This document shows positions 33,506 through 42,887 of a stretch of DNA of 64,000 bases, one piece after another. The stretch lies in contig NZ_VAWA01000001.1 in assembly GCF_005771565.1 (NCBI RefSeq), positions 136,638-200,637 on the forward strand, written 5' to 3'. A model generated the notes under the pieces. The model was given only the letters and a program-made list of their open reading frames with translations. It was not told the origin of the DNA and made no database searches. This stretch comes from Nesterenkonia sphaerica. GTDB taxonomy: Bacteria; Actinomycetota; Actinomycetes; Actinomycetales; Micrococcaceae. Numbering within the stretch: position 1 is the first letter of the stretch; every line of letters begins with the position of its first letter. The position numbers were made by a program, and so were the translations under genes.

Positions 33506-33907
33506 ATGGTGCTGTATGGAGTCGCAGCGCTTGCGCTGTGCATGCTCGTCGGAATGATCATCGGTGACCTCATCGGGGTCCTGGTCGGTGTCGATGCCAA
33601 CGTCGGCGGCGTCGGGTTCGCCATGATCATGCTGGTCCTGGTCAGCGCATGGCTGCGCAAGAAAGGCCTGTTTCCCAAGCCCAGCGAACAGGGGGTGCTG
33701 TTCTGGAGTGCGCTCTACATCCCCATCGTCATCGCCATGGCGGCGACCCAGAACGTCGCTGAGGCCATCGACGGTGGACCGATGGCCATCCTGGCTGGTG
33801 TGTCCGCACTGGTAGCCGGTGCTGCGCTGGTGCCGGTGATCTCACGAATCGGCGAAAAGTCGGAACCTCTGCCTCCGATGACGGAAAAAGAAAAGCAGGA
33901 GGTCTGA
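33506..33907 (+). CDS. madL: Malonate transporter subunit MadL
   Basis: This 133-residue membrane protein has four hydrophobic helices, with the MadL-type start GVAALALCMLVGMIIGDLIG and IIMLVLVSAWLRKKG-like segment (AMIMLVLVSAWLRKKG). MadL and MadM together form a sodium-dependent malonate importer, first described in Malonomonas. A GGAGG stands 7 bases upstream of the ATG. It lies 32 bases after the fused malonate enzyme gene and 1 base before madM, completing an uptake-activation-decarboxylation operon. Confidence 0.9.
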   Translation: MVLYGVAALALCMLVGMIIGDLIGVLVGVDANVGGVGFAMIMLVLVSAWLRKKGLFPKPSEQGVLFWSALYIPIVIAMAATQNVAEAIDGGPMAILAGVSALVAGAALVPVISRIGEKSEPLPPMTEKEKQEV

Positions 33908-33908
33908 G

Positions 33909-34673
33909 ATGGAACTGGTAGCAGGCGTTCTAGAACGCAATGGACTGCTCTTCGCCTTCGTGGTGGTCGGAGCCATGATGCTGATCTCCGGGTGGCTGTC
34001 GAAGACCCTGACCCGCGGCCGCCTTCAGGGCTCGGCGATCGCCATCATCCTCGGCCTGGTTCTGGCCTACGCCGGAGGCATACAAACCGGCGGGGAAGCT
34101 GGCTTGGCGGACATCGCCATATTCGGTGGTCTGGGCCTGATGGGCGGAGCGATGCTGCGAGACTTCGCCATTGTGGCCACCGCCTATGGCGTGGACCTTC
34201 AGGAGATCAAGAAAGCCGGGGCAGCAGGTGGACTGTCACTGCTGCTGGGTGTGATCGTGTCCTTCATCGTCGGGGCGGCCGTCGCGGCGGCGTTCGGCTA
34301 CACCGACCCGGAGTCCATGGCGACCATCGGTTCCGGCGCGGCGACCTACATCGTGGGTCCAGTCACCGGCACGGCCGTGGGAGCCAGTTCAGAAGTGATC
34401 GCACTGTCTGTGGCCGCCGGGCTGGTCAAAGCGGTGATCGTGATGGTCGGCACCCCCATGATTGCCCCGCTGATCGGGCTGAACAATCCCAAGGCAGCCA
34501 TGGCCTATGGGGGGCTGATGGGCACCACGTCCGGTGTGGCCGGCGGCCTGGCCGCTACCGATAAGCGCCTGGTGCCCTATGGAGCGATGACCGCCACCTT
34601 CTACACCGGCCTGGGCTGCCTGCTGGGGCCCAGCGTCTTCTACTTCGCGCTGCGGTTCCTCTTCGGCGGATAG
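33909..34673 (+). CDS. madM: Malonate transporter subunit MadM
   Basis: This 254-residue protein has seven or eight hydrophobic helices and matches MadM: GAMMLISGWLSKTLTRGRLQ, GLGLMGGAMLRDFAIVATAYG, the glycine-rich IGSGAATYIVGPVTGTAVGA and GTPMIAPLIGLNNPKAAMAYG. It pairs with MadL in sodium-coupled malonate uptake. The start is one base after the madL stop, so the two are translationally coupled. Its 3-prime end overlaps the 3-prime end of the LysR gene on the other strand by 34 bases. Confidence 0.93.
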   Translation: MELVAGVLERNGLLFAFVVVGAMMLISGWLSKTLTRGRLQGSAIAIILGLVLAYAGGIQTGGEAGLADIAIFGGLGLMGGAMLRDFAIVATAYGVDLQEIKKAGAAGGLSLLLGVIVSFIVGAAVAAAFGYTDPESMATIGSGAATYIVGPVTGTAVGASSEVIALSVAAGLVKAVIVMVGTPMIAPLIGLNNPKAAMAYGGLMGTTSGVAGGLAATDKRLVPYGAMTATFYTGLGCLLGPSVFYFALRFLFGG

Positions 34674-35536
34674 CGGGACAAGCAAAAGTCGCGCAGCCGC
34701 TGGGCGAGCTGCTCCAGAGCCTGGTGGGCGTGGTGGCCGGCCCTCCACCCGGCATAGAGGTCAATCTGGAGCGGCTGGCCCCGGTGGTGAATCTGCAGCG
34801 GGTGCAGACCGTAACGGACGTCGTCGGTCAGCACGGCCACCCCGCGTCCAGCAGCAGCCAAGGCCTGGGCGACTTGACTGTGACGAGTCTCCAAGGTGGT
34901 CACTGGTCCGAGCTGGGCATGTTCCAGCGCGGAGTCGAAGACCCGGCGGGCTTTGAAACGCATCGTCGGCAGAATCAGCGTTTCACCCACCAGCTCGGCC
35001 AGTTCCACCTGCTGCCGCCCAGCCCACCGGTGACCCGGCGGGACATAGGCCCAGACGGGGAGGTTGACCAAATGCGGGGCGTGGGCGCTGGCTGGCCAGC
35101 GCACCGGCGCGATCACCATGTCGTAGCTGCTCAGGACGTGGTGGGCCGCGGAGTCGATGGCGATCTCACTGACCGATGGCACCGGATCCTGGGAACGGAA
35201 AGTCGCGACGAAGGGGGCAACCACGTCGGTCAGAGTGGTCGTCGGTGCTGCCAGCGAGACCCGCGCCAGGCGTCCTTGCGCCAGCTGGGCGGCGTACTGG
35301 GCGGCTTGGTGGTGACGCTGCAGCAGATCCTGCGCCGTGGTGAGGAACTCACGGCCCTCTGTGGTCAGATGCAGCCGTCCGCTGTGCCGCAGGAACAGGG
35401 TCAGGTTCAGCTCGCGCTCCAGCTGCCGAACCTGACGGGAGAGTGAGGGCTGCGTCATATGCAGGCGCTGCGCGGCGGAAGAGACCGTGCCGGCCTCCAC
35501 CACCGTGACGAAGTAGCGCAGTAGGCGAATGTCCAT
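34640..35536 (-). CDS. LysR family transcriptional regulator
   Basis: This 298-residue LysR-type regulator has a helix-turn-helix at residues 1-60 (MDIRLLRYFVTVVEAGTVSS, MTQPSLSRQVRQLEREL) and a periplasmic-binding-like effector domain. ATG 35536 is used because the family begins MDIRxLRYF; the frame opens 27 bases earlier. It is divergent from the semialdehyde dehydrogenase gene, with a 15-base dyad between, and most likely regulates that gene. The effector is unknown. Confidence 0.87.
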   Translation of the reverse strand: MDIRLLRYFVTVVEAGTVSSAAQRLHMTQPSLSRQVRQLERELNLTLFLRHSGRLHLTTEGREFLTTAQDLLQRHHQAAQYAAQLAQGRLARVSLAAPTTTLTDVVAPFVATFRSQDPVPSVSEIAIDSAAHHVLSSYDMVIAPVRWPASAHAPHLVNLPVWAYVPPGHRWAGRQQVELAELVGETLILPTMRFKARRVFDSALEHAQLGPVTTLETRHSQVAQALAAAGRGVAVLTDDVRYGLHPLQIHHRGQPLQIDLYAGWRAGHHAHQALEQLAQRLRDFCLSRYPPKRNRSAK

Positions 35537-35559
35537 GCAGCCTGAGCATACTAGGCAGC

Positions 35560-35574
35560 CCAATCAGGTATTGG
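35560..35574. promoter_or_regulatory. 15-base dyad between LysR gene and dehydrogenase gene
   Basis: CCAAT (35560-35564), 5 bases, ATTGG (35570-35574) form a perfect dyad 24 bases upstream of the LysR start in the 116-base divergent gap. LysR regulators recognise interrupted dyads of this size, so it is a candidate binding site. Short arms make the call tentative. Confidence 0.35.
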
Positions 35575-35652
35575 ACGGCATAGATGCGGGATGTGAGGCT
35601 GAGAGGAGCTTTGGCCCCCTACGACCAGCCCTACGACCAGCATGGAGCGTCG

Positions 35653-37047
<1,395 letters not shown>

Positions 37048-37146
37048 CGGCCCACATGCTGTCCCCATCCCTGAGCTCCCCTGAGCTCTCCGCTGGAGAC
37101 AGGGTCCGAGGCGCTCAGAACAGCGTTCGCCGGTAGAGTTGCTCCT

Positions 37147-38301
37147 ATGCCTGCCATCTCACCTGCACTGCTGGAGGCCGCAGAGTCCCGGCTGGATCAG
37201 ATTATCGCTGACATACAGACGCTCGTGGAAGTTGAGACCCCCTCGGATGACAAGGACGCCGTGGCCGAAGGCGCGGCGGTGGTCGCGGATCTGATCGCTG
37301 CGCGCCTGGGACTGGAAGCGGAGCCGGTGGTGGTCGACGACGTCACGCACCTGCGGCTGCGCGTGGGCACCGAAAAGCCCAAAGTAGTGGTGGTCACCCA
37401 CCAGGACACGGTGTGGCCCACCGGCACCCTGGCCCGGAAGCCCTTCAGCAACGACGGCCACACCCTGCGCGGCCCTGGGGTTTTCGACATGCTCACCGGC
37501 CTGGCAATGGCCATTCATGCCGCCAAACTGCTGCAGGACTCCGGACACAGCCTCTACGGGCTGAGCATCATGGTCACCGGGGATGAAGAGCTGGGATCGG
37601 TCACCTCGCGTGACCTCCTGCTGGAGGAGTCAGCGGAGGCCCGCGCCGCCTTTGTCATGGAAGGCGCGCTGGACACCTCACTCAAGATTGCCCGCAAAGG
37701 CACCTCCAACTACACAGTGGCCGTCCACGGCGTCGCAGCCCACGCCGGGCTGGACCCGGAGAAGGGCGTCAACGCCGGAATCAGTCTGGGCCTCCTGCTG
37801 CCCCAGATCGCAGCGCTGGGGGATCCCACTGTGGGGACCACCGTCACCCCTACCGTCATGCGGGCCGGGACCACGACCAACACCGTTCCGGACTACGCGG
37901 AAGTGGTCGTCGACGCTCGCGCGGCCACCATCGCCGAGCAGGAACGAGTCGACGAGCAGATCCGCGCGCTGCGCTCCGAGGTCGAGGCAGCCGAAGTGGA
38001 AGTCACCGGCGGCGTCAACCGCCCCCCCATGGAACGCAGCTCCTCCGAGCTGCTCTTCAACCGCGCTCAGCAGGTGGCGGCGGCGCTGGGCGCCGGAGAG
38101 CTCACCGGGGAGGCAGTCGGCGGCGCCTCCGACGGCAACTTCACCGCTGCCGCCGGCATCCCCACGCTTGACGGAATTGGCGCCTGCGGGGCGGGCGCGC
38201 ACGCCGAACATGAACACGCTCTGGTCGAGCACATCGCGCCCCGGACAGCGCTGCTGGCGGGTCTGATCGCTGCCCACCTGGACCCGCCGGCTGTCGGGTG
38301 A
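37147..38301 (+). CDS. M20 family metallopeptidase (carboxypeptidase G2-like)
   Basis: This 384-residue cytoplasmic zinc hydrolase has the first metal His in VVVTHQDTVWPTG, the bridging Asp in GPGVFDMLTGLAMA, the Glu pair in VTGDEELGS, and late blocks VHGVAAHAGLDPEKG and GACGAGAHAEHEH typical of the CPG2/PepT-like M20 group. It probably cleaves an N-acyl amino acid or small peptide. Its stop overlaps the following GNAT gene by 4 bases (GTGA), so the two act together. The substrate is unknown. Confidence 0.85.
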   Translation: MPAISPALLEAAESRLDQIIADIQTLVEVETPSDDKDAVAEGAAVVADLIAARLGLEAEPVVVDDVTHLRLRVGTEKPKVVVVTHQDTVWPTGTLARKPFSNDGHTLRGPGVFDMLTGLAMAIHAAKLLQDSGHSLYGLSIMVTGDEELGSVTSRDLLLEESAEARAAFVMEGALDTSLKIARKGTSNYTVAVHGVAAHAGLDPEKGVNAGISLGLLLPQIAALGDPTVGTTVTPTVMRAGTTTNTVPDYAEVVVDARAATIAEQERVDEQIRALRSEVEAAEVEVTGGVNRPPMERSSSELLFNRAQQVAAALGAGELTGEAVGGASDGNFTAAAGIPTLDGIGACGAGAHAEHEHALVEHIAPRTALLAGLIAAHLDPPAVG

Positions 38302-39194
38302 GCGCAGTGGCACCGGGCAGCGCAAGAGCAGATGGTGTGAGACCCGACGCCGTGGCGCAGGCCCAGCACCAGGCCCTCCAGGCGGCACAGGCTGCTGGCG
38401 TCGTCGTGGAGTCTCTGCACACTCCTGAGCAGATGCAGCGTGCCGCAGAGGTGCTGGCCGAGATCTGGGCCCCCGGCGGCCGCGGCGAGGCCCCTGTCGA
38501 GGCGGGGCTGCTGGTGGCGCTGGAGCACGCGGGCAACTATGTGGCCGGTGCCTATGCAGGAAAGGACCTGATCGGCGCCACGGTGGGGTTCTTCGGTGCA
38601 CCGGACGCCCGGACCGGGCGGATGCACATGATGCATTCTCACATTGCCGGTGTGCTTCCCTCCCGCGCCCGCAGCGGAGTGGGAGTGGCGATGAAGCTGC
38701 ACCAGCGCGGCTGGTGCCTGGAGCGCGGCGTGACGGTGATGGAGTGGACCTTCGATCCGCTGATCGTGCGCAATGCCCGGTTCAACCTGCACAAGCTTGG
38801 GGCCGGGCTGAGTGAATATCTGCCGCAGTTCTATGGTGAGATGCGCGATGGCATCAATGCTGGACAGGGCAGTGACCGCGCCCTGATCCAGTGGAACCTG
38901 CTGGCCCCGGAACCCGCCCCGGAACTTACCCCTCAGCTGATGCTCCTGGAGCCGGACGACGACGCCGCACCTCGCCTGACTGCCGGCGAGGATGCGGTCG
39001 CCTCGGCAGCCGCAGCGGGCCTCGTCGGGCTCAGAGTGCCCAGTGACATGATGCAGCTGCGCACGGAACGCCCGGCGCTGGCCGCCCGGTGGCGCACCGC
39101 CCTGCGGGAGACGATGGCCCCACTGATGCGCGCAGGCTGGGTGGTGGCCAGCGTACGGGCCGACGGAACCTACGTGCTCAGCCGCGCGGAGTAA
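38298..39194 (+). CDS. GNAT superfamily protein of the COG3375 type
   Basis: This 298-residue protein carries the unusual long GNAT motif set of the COG3375 group: MHMMHSHIAGVLPSRARSGV, AMKLHQRGWCLERGVTVMEW and TFDPLIVRNARFNLHKLGAG with YLPQFYGEM. This group is often encoded near enzymes of the N-acylamino acid racemase/o-succinylbenzoate synthase type and M20 hydrolases, suggesting N-acylation or turnover of amino acids. Here it overlaps the M20 gene and is followed, on the opposite strand, by catC and the enolase-superfamily catB. GTG start. Function not established. Confidence 0.78.
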   Translation: MSAVAPGSARADGVRPDAVAQAQHQALQAAQAAGVVVESLHTPEQMQRAAEVLAEIWAPGGRGEAPVEAGLLVALEHAGNYVAGAYAGKDLIGATVGFFGAPDARTGRMHMMHSHIAGVLPSRARSGVGVAMKLHQRGWCLERGVTVMEWTFDPLIVRNARFNLHKLGAGLSEYLPQFYGEMRDGINAGQGSDRALIQWNLLAPEPAPELTPQLMLLEPDDDAAPRLTAGEDAVASAAAAGLVGLRVPSDMMQLRTERPALAARWRTALRETMAPLMRAGWVVASVRADGTYVLSRAE

Positions 39195-39211
39195 AACGGC
39201 GGAGCACGCCG
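39195..39211 (-). terminator. Short hairpin with T-run after catC (minus strand)
   Basis: Read on the minus strand, CGGCG, a 5-base loop and CGCCG (39211-39197) are followed by TTTT. The stem is short, but the position after the catBC stop and the T-run fit a weak intrinsic terminator. Confidence 0.4.
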
Positions 39212-39221
39212 AACGAGCGCC

Positions 39222-39503
39222 TCAGGACTTGATGTCTGAAGGGTGCGCGGCCAAGGGGGTGACCTCGATGTCCATGAAGGGAAACAGCGGCAGGCCCTGC
39301 AGGATCTGGTGAAGCTCGTCGTGGGTGCCGACCTCGAAGATGGAATAGTTGGCGTACTGGCCCACCACCCGCCAGATCTGCGGCCACTTGCCCTCCCGCT
39401 GCAGCTGTTGGGAATATTGCTTCTCCCGCGCCACGAGCTCCTGACGATCGTCCTCAGCCAGATCGCGGGGGAGCGAGACGTTCATGCGAACCAGGTACTT
39501 CAT
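39222..39503 (-). CDS. catC: Muconolactone delta-isomerase
   Basis: This 93-residue enzyme of the catechol branch isomerises muconolactone to beta-ketoadipate enol-lactone. The whole family profile is visible: MKYLVRMNVSLPRDL, REKQYSQQLQREGKWPQIWR, QYANYSIFEVGTHDELHQIL, LPLFPFMDIEVTPLAAHPS. The ATG overlaps the catB stop by 4 bases (ATGA). Its product is hydrolysed by PcaD, the only enol-lactonase here. The stop is 27 bases from the convergent GNAT gene. Confidence 0.96.
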   Translation of the reverse strand: MKYLVRMNVSLPRDLAEDDRQELVAREKQYSQQLQREGKWPQIWRVVGQYANYSIFEVGTHDELHQILQGLPLFPFMDIEVTPLAAHPSDIKS

Positions 39504-40663
39504 CGGGATCCTTCCAGTGTCCTTGGTGCTGGGTGTACTGCCGGGTGTACTGCTCGGCGTGTTGAGTCGGTGCGGTAGTGGGCCAATTTGGACTCATCAA
39601 TCTGGTGACCCACGCCGGGGGTATCGCGGGTGTAGATCACACCGTCGGAGATGTGAAGCGGCTCGGCCATGAGATCGTCAGCCATATTCAGAAAATTGGA
39701 CAGCTCCGCGGCCCGGCGCGAGGTCAGGTCGAAAGCCGCACCGAAGGCCACTGAGGCGGCACTGCCTACTTGAGTGTCAATCTGATTGCCGACGTAGACC
39801 TCCACCCCGAGCCCTTCGGCCAGCCCCACGATCCGGCTGGACTCAGTGAACCCGGTCCGCGCAGTCTTGATGGCCAGCAGGTCCGCCCCTTGGGTCACGA
39901 TCTCGCGCGCGGCGGCAGCCAGATCGGGGGCTGACTCGTCGGCGGCGATCGGAATGGGAGACCGTGCGGTCAGCCAGCGTCGGCCCACATGTTCAGCGGC
40001 ATGATTGGGCTCTTCCAAGAATTGCATGCCCAGTTCGGCCGCCTCAGCCAGCACATGGCCGGTCTCTTCGGCGTGCCACCCGCGGTTGGCGTCCATGTAG
40101 AGTTCGATCTCCTCGCCGAAAGATTCACGCAGGGCGCGGGCTGCCCCCATGTCCAGGCTCGTCGGCCGGCGCCCGACCTTCAGCTTGAAGGAGGAGATCC
40201 CATAGTTCGCCCGCATCTGGGCGACTTCCTCCACCAGTGCGCCAGCCTCCTTGAACCCGAGCATGTGCGAGACGCGCAGACGGTCGGTGTATCCGCCCAG
40301 CAGGCGGGTCACCGGCATCTGCTGTGCCTGTCCGATGATGTCCCACAGCGCGATGTCGATGGAGCCCTTGGCGGTGGCGTTGTGAAAGGTCCGGCCCAGC
40401 ACCTGGCGGACCTTTTCACGATCAAAGGGGTCCAGGCCGATCATCTGGGGCGCGAAGATGGTGGTGATCACGCTGATGATCGACCCTTGTGTCTCCCCGT
40501 AGGTGTATGGTCTGGGAGGAGTGTCTGAGGTGCCGATCAGCCCGGCGTCAGTGTGCACCCTGATGAGCACGTGATCAGCCTCCCTCACCTGCCCGGAGGC
40601 AAACCTCAGCGGCTGGCTGTAGGGAATGGTGTAGGGAATGGCCTCAACGGCAGTGATCTTCAT
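39500..40663 (-). CDS. catB: Muconate cycloisomerase
   Basis: This 387-residue enolase-superfamily enzyme lactonises cis,cis-muconate to muconolactone. The catalytic Lys-x-Lys is in SSFKLKVGRR, the metal ligands are in YMDANRGW, FLEEPN and AADESA, and the second lysine in LAIKTARTG. The C-terminal tail of about 20 residues (after HYRTDS) is extra and holds a small repeat, AVHPAVHPAP. It starts at ATG 40663, forms an operon with catC and lies 36 bases after the catR stop on the same strand. Confidence 0.94.
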   Translation of the reverse strand: MKITAVEAIPYTIPYSQPLRFASGQVREADHVLIRVHTDAGLIGTSDTPPRPYTYGETQGSIISVITTIFAPQMIGLDPFDREKVRQVLGRTFHNATAKGSIDIALWDIIGQAQQMPVTRLLGGYTDRLRVSHMLGFKEAGALVEEVAQMRANYGISSFKLKVGRRPTSLDMGAARALRESFGEEIELYMDANRGWHAEETGHVLAEAAELGMQFLEEPNHAAEHVGRRWLTARSPIPIAADESAPDLAAAAREIVTQGADLLAIKTARTGFTESSRIVGLAEGLGVEVYVGNQIDTQVGSAASVAFGAAFDLTSRRAAELSNFLNMADDLMAEPLHISDGVIYTRDTPGVGHQIDESKLAHYRTDSTRRAVHPAVHPAPRTLEGSR

Positions 40664-40699
40664 CCGTGGTCCTCACGTGTCTGGTTCGCACACAACGCG

Positions 40700-41641
40700 T
40701 CAACGCGCAGCGTGGTGGGAAGGAAGGGCAGGGTTGGGCTCGGCAGCAGGGCTTTCCTCACCGGCTGAGGCGCCGTGCGCGCAGATCAGTTCGACCAGGG
40801 CGTGCAGCAGCGGCCGGGTGTCCTCGCTGCGCCAGGCCACCGCCAGATCCACCGTCGGCGCATTGACCAGCGGACGGAAGACCACTCCCATGGTGCCCAG
40901 AGCTGAGACAGGCTCCGGCACGACCGCCACGCAGCCTCCGCCGGCCACTAAGGACACCAGCGTGGAGGTCTCGCTGACGATCTGCATCACCTGCGGTTCA
41001 AACCCGGCGGACCGGCACACCTCGGCAGTGACAGCCGCTACGGCCGAATCACTGGGATAGGAGACCATGAGCTCGTTGCGCAGGGCACTCGGCTCCACCT
41101 GCTCCGTCTCGGCCAAGGGGTGGTCCTCGGGGATCGCCACATGCAGCTGGTCCGACTGAATCACAGTGATCTTCAGGCCCGCAGGGGCCGCTGGCAGGCG
41201 CAGCAGGGCGACGTCGAGCCTGTGGGTGAGCAGGTCCTGGATAATTTCGGGGTTGAGGATCTCGCCACGGATCTGCAGCTCCAGCCCAGGAAGGTGGCGC
41301 CGGACCTCTCGCAGCAGTCGCGGCAGCACCTGGTAGGCCGCCGAGCCGGTGCTCCCGAGCCGGAGAATGCCCTGAGCGCCTGCATGGACCCGCCGGACAT
41401 CATCTTGCAGCGTCTGAGCCTCCGACACCAGCAGCCGTGCCCGCTCCAGGAGGAACTCGCCCGCCGGGGTCAGGGAGACACTGCGTGTGGTCCGCTCAAA
41501 GAGGGTGACACCCAGCTGGGCCTCAAAAGCTTTGATCTGCTGAGACAGCGGGGGCTGGGCGATGCGCAGTCGCCGGGCCGCATTGCCGAAATGGCGCTCC
41601 TCGGCCACAGCAATGAAGTACATCAGGTGACGAAGCTCCAC
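40700..41641 (-). CDS. catR: LysR family regulator of the catechol genes (CatR-like)
   Basis: This 313-residue LysR regulator starts ELRHLMYFIAVAEERHFGNA and has the CatR/BenM-type helix-turn-helix AARRLRIAQPPLSQQIKAFE. The effector domain contains the hinge LRLGSTGSAAYQVLPRLL. GTG 41641 is chosen because AAGGAG precedes it by 5 bases; the frame is open a further 96 bases into the control region. It is divergent from catA and upstream of catBC in the same direction, so it should activate both transcripts with cis,cis-muconate as the inducer, as CatR/CatM do. A nested dyad lies between it and catA. Confidence 0.9.
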   Translation of the reverse strand: MELRHLMYFIAVAEERHFGNAARRLRIAQPPLSQQIKAFEAQLGVTLFERTTRSVSLTPAGEFLLERARLLVSEAQTLQDDVRRVHAGAQGILRLGSTGSAAYQVLPRLLREVRRHLPGLELQIRGEILNPEIIQDLLTHRLDVALLRLPAAPAGLKITVIQSDQLHVAIPEDHPLAETEQVEPSALRNELMVSYPSDSAVAAVTAEVCRSAGFEPQVMQIVSETSTLVSLVAGGGCVAVVPEPVSALGTMGVVFRPLVNAPTVDLAVAWRSEDTRPLLHALVELICAHGASAGEESPAAEPNPALPSHHAAR

Positions 41642-41730
41642 ATGCACTCCTTGAGATCGGCGGCAGACCGGACGGGTCTCTGCGTCCCGCATCCGTGAAT
41701 GAGCCTCATCATGACACTTGAACCGGATGA

Positions 41731-41797
41731 ATATCAATACCGGTCCATTTACAGGGTATGCATGATCAATGCATGGCCGCTATGGCGCTATTGATAT
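41731..41797. promoter_or_regulatory. Nested dyads in the catR-catA control region
   Basis: A perfect 9-base inverted repeat, ATATCAATA (41731-41739) and TATTGATAT (41789-41797), flanks a 17-base palindrome ATGCAT-GATCA-ATGCAT (41758-41774). Their centres lie within 2 bases of each other. The inner site has LysR size and T-N11-A form, and the AT-rich outer arms may carry the promoter elements or weaker subsites. The remaining bases of this 304-base gap between catR and catA show no gene. Binding by CatR is inferred. Confidence 0.6.
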
Positions 41798-41945
41798 GCA
41801 AAGGATCTGAATAGAGGTGAATCATGTATTTGATCCTGTGGAATCAGCACTTTACACTCGAAACCAGCGCACCGTGACACCCACCACACCAGCGGTGACT
41901 GCTGTCCATGCCACCGATGAACCACCAGATAGGGAAGAAGCACCC

Positions 41946-42794
41946 ATGACCACCCTCACCACACCCACTGCAGCCGAGTCCGGCGGAAGCGCCACCGAGG
42001 TCTTTCGGCAGTCCGGCAAGCTGGGCGCGGGCGCTGACATTTCAGTTGAACGTGCCCAGGCCCTGATCGGCGACGCCATCAAAGCGATGAACGACCTCGC
42101 CGAAAGGCACGCCCTGACTTACGAAGAGTTCAATATCTTCAAAGCGTGGCTGATCCAGGTCGGCGAAGACGGCGAATGGCCCCTCTTCTTGGACGTGTTC
42201 CTGGAGCACACTGTGGAGGACATCTCCACTCGTGACCGCCAGGGCTCGAAGGGCTCCATCGAGGGCCCCTACTACGTCAAGAATGCTCCCACGCTGCCCA
42301 CCCCGGCCACCTTGCCGATGCGCGAGGACGAGAAGGGCACCAAGCTGAAGTTCACCGGCACCATCAAAGACGTCGAGGGCAACCCACTGCCTGAGGCCGT
42401 CATCGAACTTTGGCAGGCCGACGAGGACGGGTACTACTCCCAGTTTGCTTCCGGGCTGCCCGAGTGGAACCTGCGCGGCCGCGTCCCGGTCGACGCCGAA
42501 GGCAACTTTGAGATCAACACCATCAAACCTGCCCCGTATCAGATCCCCACTGACGGGTCGACCGGCAAAATGATTGCCGCGGCAAACTGGCACGCCTGGC
42601 GTCCGGCCCACCTGCACATCGCAGTGGAGGCTCCGGGCCATCAGCGGCTGATCCAGCAGCTGTACTTCCCGGGAGACGAACACAACGACGACGACATCGC
42701 AAACGCCGTGAAGCCGGAACTGATGCTGGATCCCCAGCCCAACGACGACGGCGGCGAGACCGCTGTGTACAACTACCGCCTGGACAAGCTCTAA
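41946..42794 (+). CDS. catA: Catechol 1,2-dioxygenase
   Basis: This 282-residue intradiol dioxygenase opens catechol to cis,cis-muconate. All four Fe(III) ligands are visible: Tyr164 (DGYYSQ), Tyr198 (PAPYQIP), His222 and His224 (PAHLHIAV), close to the numbering of the Acinetobacter enzyme. The N-terminal helical dimerisation domain (residues 30-95) with TYEEFNIFKAWLIQVGEDGE is typical. ATG 41946 has AGGGAAGAAG upstream; the open frame from 41817 is non-homologous. It is transcribed away from catR and catBC, and ends before a strong hairpin shared with benR. Confidence 0.96.
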   Translation: MTTLTTPTAAESGGSATEVFRQSGKLGAGADISVERAQALIGDAIKAMNDLAERHALTYEEFNIFKAWLIQVGEDGEWPLFLDVFLEHTVEDISTRDRQGSKGSIEGPYYVKNAPTLPTPATLPMREDEKGTKLKFTGTIKDVEGNPLPEAVIELWQADEDGYYSQFASGLPEWNLRGRVPVDAEGNFEINTIKPAPYQIPTDGSTGKMIAAANWHAWRPAHLHIAVEAPGHQRLIQQLYFPGDEHNDDDIANAVKPELMLDPQPNDDGGETAVYNYRLDKL

Positions 42795-42820
42795 GCCGCC
42801 ACCTGCCTACGCGGTGAGCC

Positions 42821-42865
42821 CTGCGCGGGTCGGCCACGCCATCAGGCGCTGCCCGGCCCGCGCAG
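42821..42865 (+). terminator. Hairpin after catA
   Basis: CTGCGCGGG (42821-42829) and CCCGCGCAG (42857-42865) form a perfect 9-base GC-rich stem with a 27-base loop that itself contains complementary GC tracts, followed by TTATCTT. It lies between the convergent catA and benR ends and probably terminates catA. Confidence 0.55.
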
Positions 42866-42887
42866 TTATCTTCACGACGCCGTCCAG

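Noticed and set aside
39500-40663. N-acylamino acid racemase instead of muconate cycloisomerase
   Set aside because: The ATGA overlap with catC and the neighbouring catR and catA make the muconate role far more likely, although the superfamily motifs alone do not decide it.
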